Source of the DNA: Bacillus sp. NP157
Lineage (GTDB): Bacteria; Pseudomonadota; Gammaproteobacteria; Xanthomonadales; Rhodanobacteraceae
DNA: 64,000 nucleotides
NCBI GenBank assembly: GCA_018889975.1
Contig: CP076546.1
Location: 1,860,001 to 1,924,000 of the forward strand
Reading direction: 5' to 3'
Shown here in pieces: positions 54,096 through 62,398 of the stretch; positions within the stretch are counted from its first letter, which is position 1; the number at the start of each line of letters is the position of its first letter. Made by a program: the position numbers and the translations under genes. A model generated the notes under the pieces. That model ran no database searches. It had not been told where the DNA came from and saw only the letters and a program-made list of their open reading frames with translations.

Positions 54096-54317
54096 ATGCT
54101 CGTCTTCGACATCCCGCTCAGCCCGCCAAGCGAGACCTGGCATGTGTCCCATCCGGACGGCCAGTGCCACACATTTTCCGCACGCCACGCAGCCGTCTGC
54201 TTTGCCGCGAAGCTCGCGGCGCGACTCGACCATGTCAACGGAGGAGCGTATCTGAGCATCGAAGGGGCCGACGGGAAGTGGCGGCTGTTTACGCCCGAGC
54301 TCAAAGCACCCGTTTGA
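54096..54317 (+). CDS. Small DUF2188-like protein
   Basis: 73 residues (MLVFDIPLSPPSETWHVSHP ...), paralog of the 17387 protein: ETWHVSHPDGQCHTFSARHA, an Ala-rich helix, then LSIEGADGKWRLFTPELKAP. It overlaps the convergent gene at 54301 by 17 bp. No ribosome site is evident, but the shared upstream element supports expression. Confidence 0.6.
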   Translation: MLVFDIPLSPPSETWHVSHPDGQCHTFSARHAAVCFAAKLAARLDHVNGGAYLSIEGADGKWRLFTPELKAPV

Positions 54318-54516
54318 CCGGCGCGCCCAGGTCTGCCAGCGCGGCACCGGCCAGGAACAACACCCGTGACCAGGCAAGTTGCTGGGTCCGGTGGACACCA
54401 TCGTCCTCGCCAGCGGCAACGACCCTTCCCCTTTGGTCAAACACCTCGAATCGTCCGTGGTATCCGCCAGTCGGGAGAACGGTGATGGCATATGCGCAGC
54501 TGTAGGGCCTTGTCAT
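54301..54516 (-). CDS. Small hypothetical protein (family D)
   Basis: 71 residues (MTRPYSCAYAITVLPTGGYH ...), same beta-beta-beta-alpha pattern as the 53291 protein. A TACAAT hexamer ends 7 bp before the ATG, with no ribosome site, which suggests a leaderless mRNA. Confidence 0.5.
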   Translation of the reverse strand: MTRPYSCAYAITVLPTGGYHGRFEVFDQRGRVVAAGEDDGVHRTQQLAWSRVLFLAGAALADLGAPVKRVL

Positions 54517-54711
54517 CGTACGATTGTACAGCAGTGGAGCGACTCTAGCCCGTCGGCCACCGCTTTGGGATGGTCACGGTGCGTTGCCCAGCCTCTTACA
54601 GATCCGTCAGCGGGGTCTTCGGCCTGCCCGCATAGGCCTTCCCAGACGTGGCTGGGGCGGAGCGCTCCGCGAGCGGTTTCCCGCAATCGTGTCCAGCAGT
54701 GCGCGCGGTCC

Positions 54712-54969
54712 TTACGGAAAGGCGCCCCGTACAATCGACGGGTTTGACCTCATGCGTTGGCCCAGGTCGGCATCCCGGCTGGGATGCCGCCTCCATTGTC
54801 CGTCCTCATCATCCTCGAGCCGTTTGACGCACGACAGGTTCAATTCGACGCATATGAAGAACCACAGCCCGACGCGACCAGGGCGGATCGGGTAGAGGCA
54901 TGGATGATGGCCTCCCCAGCGTGGATCCCGGCAAGCGCTGAGTATCATAAGGGTGATGTCTGGGGGCAT
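54712..54969 (-). CDS. Possible hypothetical protein
   Basis: 85 codons (MPPDITLMILSACRDPRWGG ...) with a hydrophobic stretch RVGLWFFICVELNLS. Its codon third-position GC is better than that of the competing plus-strand frame over the same bases, but there is no homology. Weak call. Confidence 0.25.
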   Translation of the reverse strand: MPPDITLMILSACRDPRWGGHHPCLYPIRPGRVGLWFFICVELNLSCVKRLEDDEDGQWRRHPSRDADLGQRMRSNPSIVRGAFP

Positions 54970-55131
54970 AGCCTGGCGGCCTTGCTTTTGATGTGTCCAG
55001 ACCATGGGCCATCCCCGTCATTGTCCGGAATGGGGCGGCCGAGCCGCTCCACGCCAGATTGCTGCAAGACAGGGTCGCGTTGCCATCACGTTCCGGGCGC
55101 TACGGTTTTTCCCGGACGCTGAGGACATGAC

Positions 55132-55314
55132 ATGACCAGCAAGCGAGACACACCCGACGGCCCCATCGGCGACCCTACCGCCCCGCACAATGTGCCGCCG
55201 TCCCCGGACGCGCCGGAGCAACGCCCCTCGCGTCATCGTCCGGGCGAAGACCGCCCGGGGGGACGCACCGGATCCGACCAGCCAGGCCCGGGACCTCTGC
55301 CAGAGCGGAAGTGA
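55132..55314 (+). CDS. Pro/Arg/Asp-rich disordered small protein
   Basis: 60 residues (MTSKRDTPDGPIGDPTAPHN ...), rich in Pro, Gly, Asp and Arg, with no hydrophobic core. TGAGGACA precedes the ATG. It resembles the other hydrophilic small proteins of the island (20572, 28869) in type only. Confidence 0.5.
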   Translation: MTSKRDTPDGPIGDPTAPHNVPPSPDAPEQRPSRHRPGEDRPGGRTGSDQPGPGPLPERK

Positions 55315-55584
55315 CCGCAGCCAGTCACTCCTGCAGTAGCTCGTCGGCACCCGGCGGATGTCTCCGGTCGCGACATCAAGGGCACCCAGGAAAAGTGCCC
55401 GGGGAAAGGCCGAACGGTCACTGTCCTGCCGAAAGCCGCTGTTCCACCGACGGTCGTCTTTGACAACCCCGATTGCCCGGAGCCGGAGACGAGGACGATT
55501 ACGGCTGGGCAAGAATGGACAGCCGCGCCTTCCCGCCTCAAGTCCGCTACGGCGGTGCCGCTAAGGTCTTCAGGAGGAATGTCC

Positions 55585-56349
55585 ATGCCACCTGTCGTCT
55601 ATGTGCACGGTTTCATCGGGCACCTGCGATTTCCCGAGCTCCGGGAGGGCATCGCCGGCCCTGTCCTTGCGCCTGATCTCATCGGCTATGGGGCGTCGAC
55701 GGAGCACCGTTCCCCGGCGTTGACTGTCTCTCGGCAGGCAAGTCACCTCCAAGGAACACTCTCGCGAGACATTGGCGACCAGCCGGTCGTCCTCGTCGGA
55801 CACTCCGGCGGCGCGGCCATATGTGTTCGCCTTGCCCACACGCACCCTGAGCGGGTCGCGGCCATCATCAGCGCAGAAGGGAATCTCTCGCCCGCTGACG
55901 CCTCACTGTCTTCCCGCATTGCGCCGATGACACCCGAGCAAGTGGCGTTGTGGCTCGAAAATGCCCGGGCACATCCTGAGGCGTTTTTTGCAAGCGACCG
56001 GGTCGTTCCAACGCGACACCAGATGGACCGGATGCGCGAATGGCTATTGCACCAGCCGGCGTCCGTCATTCATGCGATGGCCCGGGCGGTACTCGTCGAA
56101 ACCGTCCACCCGGCCTACGAGCGCATCGTGCGCGACGTGATGACAAACATCCCAACCTATCTCATCCGGGGCGCTAATTCGCCACGCGGACTTGGCACGT
56201 CGCGTCAAATTGAAACGTTGAGCCGGGGCGTCTTTGACATCGAGGGCGCCGGTCACATGATGGTCCTCGAAGAACCCTCACGGTTTGCAGCGTGTGTGGC
56301 AGGGATTTGCAACAGGCTTCCGACCATCAACCACCTGATGGACCCGTAG
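55585..56349 (+). CDS. Alpha/beta hydrolase
   Basis: 254 residues. VVYVHGFIGHLRFP (oxyanion region), nucleophile Ser in VLVGHSGGAAICVRL, and His in EGAGHMMVLEEPS form a standard serine hydrolase triad. Substrate unknown. AGGAGGA sits 6 nt before ATG 55585, which decides the start over the ATG at 55579. Confidence 0.85.
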   Translation: MPPVVYVHGFIGHLRFPELREGIAGPVLAPDLIGYGASTEHRSPALTVSRQASHLQGTLSRDIGDQPVVLVGHSGGAAICVRLAHTHPERVAAIISAEGNLSPADASLSSRIAPMTPEQVALWLENARAHPEAFFASDRVVPTRHQMDRMREWLLHQPASVIHAMARAVLVETVHPAYERIVRDVMTNIPTYLIRGANSPRGLGTSRQIETLSRGVFDIEGAGHMMVLEEPSRFAACVAGICNRLPTINHLMDP

Positions 56350-57640
56350 CGTCCGCATCCCTCCGTGCCGCCGCTGCTTCGAAAGCCATCGAACCATCGT
56401 CGCCGGCCGACATCGCGGCGCTTGTGTGTCCACGTCAGGAGGACCATCTGACGAGCATCAACGCTCCCGCCAAGAGCCAAGACGGCGTACCGTTTGAGTG
56501 TCGAGCTGATTTCCTTAAACCCGTTGAGTATCAACGGCGCTATCGTCAGGGGAGCAGTCCCGCTGCAGGAGACTTCGGCCGGCGTCGGCCTGGGCGGCAT
56601 TGGCCCCGATCGGATGCAGGTTCGGGTTGCGGTGATGCCAACTTCGTCTGCCCGGGTGACCGTGTCCATGAGGTCGACGAGGAAATCGCCCGGCTTGACG
56701 ACGGCGCCTTCAAGGTTTGGCTTGAGTGAGCAGCGGAAAGGTCAGGGCTGACCCAAGCCCGGCATGTCAGACCTTCCGTCAAGTGGCAAGACATTGCCCT
56801 CCAATCAAACACACAACACGCACCCTGTCCCGTCCGGCTAAAGGCGCGCGACCTTGCCGCTGGCGCGACCCGGCGGGAGCGAACGCTCGAGGACGGCGCG
56901 GTCGAGTTCTTCGACGGTTTTTGGAGCGGGAACGGGATGACATGGAACCTCCAATCGATGAAATGTGCTTGGACCATGCCATCGGTTGGTCCGGCAAAAA
57001 GTTGAACCAACTTTTGTAAGGACCGAAGGTTGCCCTTGATCGACGCGGCGTGTTGGCACAACACATAAGACGCGCACCTTGCTCTGATCAACCTGCCGCA
57101 AAGATTTCGAAGGTCGTCCCGTGTCGCCCTATGCGCTGCCCTATTCCAGGCTAGACTGAAGGCTCTGCTACGATCGCCCAAGGAAGACCGGTGCGTAGCC
57201 AACCGCGCAGAAAGTCCATGCCGTGATGCGCGCGGTCCGAGCCCACAACTGAGCCGAACGCATGGCGAAGCAGGTGATGCGGGAGATACATGGTTGGAGT
57301 TGACCAACCGGATTGACCAAGCGCTTTCTATCGGGGCACGTGTAAGTGACTGATGAATCGGAGAGATATTTGGCTTGGCGGAGGGAGTGGGATCCGCCTG
57401 ATGCACTCTCCGCCAACGCCTACGGGCATTTCGGGGTGTACCGGGATGTGTCCCGCGATCCTATCTTTTGGGTTATATCTGTCAAGCCAGCAAAATCATT
57501 TCACCCAGCCCCCTTGACGTTCTCGCCATCCAGGGTAGGGTCAAACCAGACGCGGCATGTAAGGCCACGCTTCCAGCCCCCGTGGCAGAGCATGGTGACG
57601 TTGACGGCCATCCTTCCGGACAACGTCTGTCGCGTCGAAC
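56350..57640. other. Long stretch with no supported gene
   Basis: Nearly 1.3 kb without a frame that I can support. A plus-strand frame ends in DRVHEVDEEIARLDDGAFKV at 56729 but has no credible start, and a 36-codon minus-strand frame (57501-57611) starts next to GGAAGG. A plus-strand terminator closes the region at 57641. It may be gene debris. Confidence 0.35.
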
Positions 57641-57666
57641 AAGCCGCCCTTCGGGGCGGCTTTTTT
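57641..57666 (+). terminator. Orphan intrinsic terminator
   Basis: AAGCCGCC/GGCGGCTT stem with a CTTCGG tetraloop-like turn and six T on the plus strand. No plus-strand gene is recognised before it. Confidence 0.75.
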
Positions 57667-57695
57667 GTGCGGCGGAGCCCAACCGCCAGCCCACG

Positions 57696-58100
57696 CTATC
57701 CGCCGCTGTTCGTGTCTTGTTTGTTACGGTTCGCCTCGATGGCATCGAGAACCTCGGCGTTGCGCTCGGCCCATTCATAAAACTGCAGGAGCGGCTCCGC
57801 AAACCGCAGACCCAGCCCGGTAAGCGAGTATTCGACCACGGGCGGAACAACCTGGTGCACGTTGCGGACAATCACTCCATCGCGTTCGAGCTCCCTGAGT
57901 GTCTGGGTAAGCATCTTCTTGGACACGCCAGGCATTGCACGCTGGAGCTGCCCGGTACGCATCGGACCGAAGGACAACACGTAGATGGCCATCGACGTCC
58001 ATTTCGGCCCGAGGAGCGCGTGGATGCGACGCGGCGGACAGTCTTCAGAGACGACGAGAGGCTGAGGCGGATGCCTGACCGAGGAAGGGGTTGTGGTCAC
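57696..58100 (-). CDS. HxlR-family transcriptional regulator
   Basis: 134 residues, a winged helix of the HxlR type: LLGPKWTSMAIYVLSFGPMR, FGPMRTGQLQRAMPGVSKKM, LTQTLRELERDGVI and YSLTGLGLRF. These regulators often sense electrophiles or quinones through Cys; the conserved position EDCPPRRIH holds a Cys near residue 21. It is divergent from a quinone-oxidoreductase-like gene with a tandem operator between them. GTG 58100 is preferred because an upstream TTG lies between the operator repeats. Confidence 0.88.
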   Translation of the reverse strand: MTTTPSSVRHPPQPLVVSEDCPPRRIHALLGPKWTSMAIYVLSFGPMRTGQLQRAMPGVSKKMLTQTLRELERDGVIVRNVHQVVPPVVEYSLTGLGLRFAEPLLQFYEWAERNAEVLDAIEANRNKQDTNSGG

Positions 58101-58106
58101 CAAAAT

Positions 58107-58134
58107 GTGCCTACTCCACAAAAAAGTGCCTACT
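58107..58134. promoter_or_regulatory. Tandem operator for the HxlR regulator
   Basis: GTGCCTACT occurs at 58107-58115 and 58126-58134, 19 bp apart, about two helical turns. The position between divergent genes fits an autoregulated HxlR operator. Confidence 0.6.
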
Positions 58135-58207
58135 GGTGCACTGGAATCCGCGGTTCACATAATGGGCAGTGCCCCCGAGGGGGTCAACCATAATCGTGAG
58201 TACCCTG

Positions 58208-59200
58208 ATGACGACCATGCGCGCGCTCCTGTTGAACAGTTACGAAGACGGCACACTCACCGATACACAGATTACCCGCCCCGTTCCCGGTGTCGGCGAG
58301 GTGCTCGTCCGAGTGGTCGCCAGCGGTGTCAATCCCGTCGACCTGAGCATCCGGAAAGGTACTGCGCCCTACGCCATGCCGGAACTGCCGGCGGTGCTCG
58401 GATGTGACATGGCTGGCGTCGTCGCGGACGTTGGCGAGGGTGTGTCCGCATTCAAGGTCGGTGACGAAGTGTACGGCATGACCGGCGGGGTGCGCGGGCT
58501 GCAAGGTTCCTTAGCCGAGTATCAGGTCGTTGACGCCGATTTTCTGGCCATCAAGCCCTCAAAACTGAGCATGCGGCAAGCTGCCGCAATCCCGCTGGTA
58601 TTTCTGACGGCCTGGGAAGGACTGGTGGATGCAGCCGCCGTGCAGCCTGGTCAGACTGTGCTGGTTCAAGGCGGAGCTGGCGGCGTTGGGCATATGGCCG
58701 TCCAGATAGCCCGCGCCAGGGGCGCAAGGGTGTTCGCAACAGCCTCCGAAGGCAAGCGCGACCTGGTCGAGACGCTCGGCGCCACCTTCATCAACTACAA
58801 CACCGAGAAGGTGGCCGACTTCGTCGCCAGGCATACGGGCGGCGTGGGCTTTGACGTTGTCTACGACACCGTCGGCGGCAGCGTCCTCGATCAGTCGATG
58901 CTCGCCATAAAGCCCCATGGTCATATCGTGAGCTGCTGCGCATTCGGGCAGTACACGCTCGCGCCCGGATCGTTCCGATGCATGACCCTCTCTGGTGTCT
59001 TTGTGATCTTGCCCATGCTGAGCGGAAAGCAACGCTCGCATCAGGGCGCCATTCTTGCAGAGGCCACGCGCATGGTCGACGCGGACGCGTTGATGCCAAT
59101 CCTGGATCCGCGCACATTCGACCTGTCCCAAGCCATGGCTGCGCACGCCGTCCAAGCATCCGGAAAGCTGGTTGGCAAGCTGGTCATCGACGTTCGATAA
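58208..59200 (+). CDS. Zinc-type alcohol dehydrogenase/quinone oxidoreductase-like protein
   Basis: 330 residues of the medium-chain dehydrogenase/reductase superfamily. The N-terminal GroES-like domain (VLVRVVASGVNPVDLSIRKG, LGCDMAGVVADVGEGVSAFK) and NADPH-binding VLVQGGAGGVGHMAVQIA are present. The structural-zinc Cys cluster is absent, as in quinone oxidoreductases. Reaction: NADPH-dependent reduction of quinones or enones. It is probably repressed by the divergent HxlR regulator and induced by electrophiles; this is inference from context. Confidence 0.88.
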   Translation: MTTMRALLLNSYEDGTLTDTQITRPVPGVGEVLVRVVASGVNPVDLSIRKGTAPYAMPELPAVLGCDMAGVVADVGEGVSAFKVGDEVYGMTGGVRGLQGSLAEYQVVDADFLAIKPSKLSMRQAAAIPLVFLTAWEGLVDAAAVQPGQTVLVQGGAGGVGHMAVQIARARGARVFATASEGKRDLVETLGATFINYNTEKVADFVARHTGGVGFDVVYDTVGGSVLDQSMLAIKPHGHIVSCCAFGQYTLAPGSFRCMTLSGVFVILPMLSGKQRSHQGAILAEATRMVDADALMPILDPRTFDLSQAMAAHAVQASGKLVGKLVIDVR

Positions 59201-59363
59201 CAGACGATGTCCGGCCGCCGGAAGGCATGCATCCGGTGATGCGGCTTCCGCGGCGGGCCGCGAGCAGCGGGCAAACGCACGATCCTGTCTCGGTCGTGCA
59301 AGCGGGCTCGTCGGCTCTCGCATTGGCGAAGGCTCCGGCGACGCGGACGTCCGGGATGCCATT

Positions 59364-61316
59364 TCAGGCGGCCGGCCGACGATCGGTCTTCCTGCGGTTC
59401 CACCAAAAGCCTGCCACGAGTGCGAGCAGAACCAGTGCTTGCGAAAGCAGGGTTTCGGCGGTCGGGAACACGCCAAGGATCACGATGCGGGGGCCGGATA
59501 CGGGCAGGATACCGATGACGCCAGCCTCCTGGAGCGCCGAAACGCCCTTGCCAGCCAGGACCAGCGTAAGCAGCGCCATGAGCCACGAGCTGTAACGGAA
59601 GAAGCTTCCGATGGGCAGGGCTCGGCTGTACCGGAGCATCAGCCACGCGACAACAGCCAGAACGCCGGAAGCGCTGGCTGCGCCACCGAGCATTGCACCG
59701 CCATGTCCCTGCGTCCAAAGTGCGGTGTAAAAGAGGATGGTTTCGAACACCTCGCGATAGACAACCACGAACGCAAGCGTGAAGAGAAACCAGGCGGAAC
59801 GCCCGGAGAGTGCCTGTGACATCTTTTCGCGGATATAGCGTTGCCATTGTCCTGCCTGCGCTTTTCCGTGCATCCAGATGCCGACCGACAGCAAGACAAG
59901 TGACGCGAACAGCGAACCATATCCCTCGGTCAGCTCCCGGCTTGCGCCGCTGATACCGATGACCCAAGTCGCCACGGCCCACGTCGCGACGCCGGCAACG
60001 AGCGCGCAGCCCCAGCCGGCATGCACGTAAGGCAGCACCCTGGCATGACCGGCCTTGCGCAGGAATGCGATCATGGCCACGACGATGAGGAGAGCCTCGA
60101 GTCCCTCGCGGAGCAGGATGGTCGCGGCGCCAAGGAACGTCGACAACCCGGATGACTCCTCTGACGCCAGGGCCGTCTCCGACTCGTCGAGCAACGCGTC
60201 GAGGGCTCTGGCGCGCTCCGCGACGCGTTCGACCGGCTCCCTGCGCTGGATGGAGCCGCGGAACTCACCCATCCCTCGCTCAACGCGCTCGAGCAAGCGC
60301 GGACTCCGTGCGCCCAATGTCGGCTCGACGGGCTCGAAGCCGTCGAGATAGGCAGACAGGGCAAGGTGCGCACTTCCTTCAAAATCCCCCGCCCGGTATG
60401 CCGTGACACTGTCCACCAGGCGCTTCCGCGACAATGCCAGAGCCGTGTCACCCGACGCCGTCCGCGTCAAAACCTCGGGATGCCGGCGAAGATAGGCGAG
60501 TACCGCGTCCGCCTGTTCGCGTCCCAGCTTTGCTTCGAGCGTTGCAGGCGTCACGGCGGTCAATGCCCTGAGGTCGGGGACCTCAGACGCCAATGACGGC
60601 TTACCCGTCCACAACACCTTCCCACTCGCGGCGGTGGCATCATTGAACGCAAAGTGGCCGACATAAAACGCCAACGCCCAGCGGTCGTCGTCGGGCAGCG
60701 AGGCGAAGCTCGGCATCGGCGTGCCTTCAACACCCCGGGTGATGATCTGGTGCAGCGAAAAGAGACTTCGTTGACGGGCCCTGATGATGTCGGTGAACGC
60801 GATGGGGGGCGTCGACAGCGACGCGGCCGCCACGCCATGCCCGTCGCCCGAAGGGCCATGACACACGGCGCAGGTCTGCCCGTAAAGGGCCTTTCCCCGT
60901 TCGAAACTGGGCGCGGCATTCGGTGCCAGCGCAATCGGGTAGCTCACCAAAAGGGAGTCGGCCAGAGCCCGCGCCTTGATGGTGACGACCGCGCTATCGG
61001 CTTTCGTCGCGACCGCGCGCTGGAGGTCGACTGCGGCGCTCGACAACGCGGGCTTCGCCGCACCTGGAGGGAGCTTTGCAATTCGTTCCGCGACCGTTGC
61101 GGCGAACTCGCGCTGCTCAGCGTATTCACTCTGGCTGATGACCTGCCCGTGACCAACCGCGCCGCGGTAGTCGACGGCAATGTAATCGAGAAGCCGCCAC
61201 GCCGTCTCCGCATCCTTGTTTGATTCCGTCATTGCCGCTCCCGGGCCGGCGAGCACGGGCGTTGCGAGGACCATGAGTGCGACAAGGGACCATGTCAGAC
61301 CAGACCGACGCGCCAT
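59364..61316 (-). CDS. Cytochrome c-FTR1 iron permease fusion
   Basis: 650 residues. Signal peptide, then a periplasmic cytochrome c domain with heme motif CAVCHG (near residue 150) and a distal Met region (GTPMPSF), then seven membrane helices of the FTR1/EfeU family, with REGLE-type motifs LLREGLEALLIV and VVYREVFETILFY. This class couples iron oxidation to Fe3+ import. The second motif reads REVFE instead of REGFE. Iron control through Fur is plausible but no Fur box was identified. Divergent from the NTF2-like gene. Confidence 0.9.
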   Translation of the reverse strand: MARRSGLTWSLVALMVLATPVLAGPGAAMTESNKDAETAWRLLDYIAVDYRGAVGHGQVISQSEYAEQREFAATVAERIAKLPPGAAKPALSSAAVDLQRAVATKADSAVVTIKARALADSLLVSYPIALAPNAAPSFERGKALYGQTCAVCHGPSGDGHGVAAASLSTPPIAFTDIIRARQRSLFSLHQIITRGVEGTPMPSFASLPDDDRWALAFYVGHFAFNDATAASGKVLWTGKPSLASEVPDLRALTAVTPATLEAKLGREQADAVLAYLRRHPEVLTRTASGDTALALSRKRLVDSVTAYRAGDFEGSAHLALSAYLDGFEPVEPTLGARSPRLLERVERGMGEFRGSIQRREPVERVAERARALDALLDESETALASEESSGLSTFLGAATILLREGLEALLIVVAMIAFLRKAGHARVLPYVHAGWGCALVAGVATWAVATWVIGISGASRELTEGYGSLFASLVLLSVGIWMHGKAQAGQWQRYIREKMSQALSGRSAWFLFTLAFVVVYREVFETILFYTALWTQGHGGAMLGGAASASGVLAVVAWLMLRYSRALPIGSFFRYSSWLMALLTLVLAGKGVSALQEAGVIGILPVSGPRIVILGVFPTAETLLSQALVLLALVAGFWWNRRKTDRRPAA

Positions 61317-61525
61317 AACTGCGACTCATTTGCATCAAAATCGCAGTATAGCGTCGACGTTTCCGTCCGGCTGAGCTCACGGACAAAATGTCGCGCACCC
61401 GGGCGAGCTTGACGCCCCATGCCTCCCGAAACAAAGGCCTTGTCCTGAATCGAGGTATTTGCGACCGCTCTTTCAGGAAAAACGGCGTTACCTTGCAAGC
61501 ACTACGCGAACTTGAGAGGTGCGCC

Positions 61526-62056
61526 GTGAACGCAGAGGACATGCAGCGCTTGGTCAACGTCGAAGAACTCAAGAAATTGAAGGCCGCATATTGTCGTCTG
61601 ATCGATTGCAAACAGTGGGACGAACTCACGCTCCTATTCACCCCAAACGCCCGATTCGAGGGATTCAAGATTGTTGAGGACCCCACGTCTGCATCCGACT
61701 TTGTTGATCAACTGTCTGCTCGTCTGTCGGGCAGTCTGACCGTGCATCACTGCCACACGCCCGAGATTGTCATTCGCCCAGACGGAACCGCCAAGGGCAT
61801 CTGGGCCATGACGCATTGGGTCGAGTTCACGAAGCCGACTGATCTTTTTCAGCACCCCGAGGCGACCGGATTTCGCGGCTACGGATTTTACGAAGAGCAG
61901 TACCAACGCCTGGACGGGACCTGGCGCATCTCGTTGATGCGGCTTGCTAGGACTCGGGTCGACCCACTCGTTGAAGTGCGTCGTGCGTCCGGTTTCGATC
62001 CGTTTTCCTTGGCCGGCACATTTGCCCGTCCTGATGTTCGTTGGTTGGCGGATTGA
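61526..62056 (+). CDS. NTF2/SnoaL-like protein
   Basis: 176 residues with a SnoaL-like cone fold: LVNVEELKKLKAAYCRLIDC, WDELTLLFTPNARFEG, VHHCHTPEIVIRPDGTAKGI and YEEQYQRLDGTWRISLMRL. Members are isomerases, hydratases or ligand-binding proteins; the function here is unknown. The GTG at 61526 has GAGAGGTG upstream, which decides the start against an earlier in-frame codon. Confidence 0.85.
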   Translation: MNAEDMQRLVNVEELKKLKAAYCRLIDCKQWDELTLLFTPNARFEGFKIVEDPTSASDFVDQLSARLSGSLTVHHCHTPEIVIRPDGTAKGIWAMTHWVEFTKPTDLFQHPEATGFRGYGFYEEQYQRLDGTWRISLMRLARTRVDPLVEVRRASGFDPFSLAGTFARPDVRWLAD

Positions 62057-62398
62057 CGTATTCCCCCTGGCGCTGCCTATGCCTGCGCAAAGCCAGACCT
62101 TGGTATGCGCACGTCTCACTGCCCCTCAGGAAAGGCGACAGACAGACGCACTCCTTGCGGGGGTAACCGCGTAGACGAGCTTCCCCGGGACGACCGATTG
62201 ATCGTCAAACGCCCTGAGTGAACGACCCAGTGTGCGTAACAAACGCGGTTGATGACCAAATCGCAGCAAGACGGTGTCAGGCCAGCACAGCTGATCGGTG
62301 GAAGTACGCTCGCTTAGCTGCGTACTTGCCCGACCTAGGCACTACATCGATAAGGGAGGGCCTAACGCGACGGACCGAGCACCTCAGTACAATGGCGA
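62057..62398. other. Intergenic stretch
   Basis: No supported gene in 342 bp. Confidence 0.35.

Noticed and set aside
17300-54317. A common sigma factor site CTAGACT upstream of many island genes
   Set aside because: It appears near 30202, 45105 and 57153, but orientation and distance to genes are not consistent.
56292-56729. Plus-strand frame ending in DRVHEVDEEIARLDDGAFKV
   Set aside because: The end looks protein-like but the upstream part does not, and no start codon has a ribosome site.
57501-57611. 36-codon minus-strand frame MAVNVTMLCHGGWKRGLT
   Set aside because: Short, with a ribosome site placed too close to the ATG; no homology seen.
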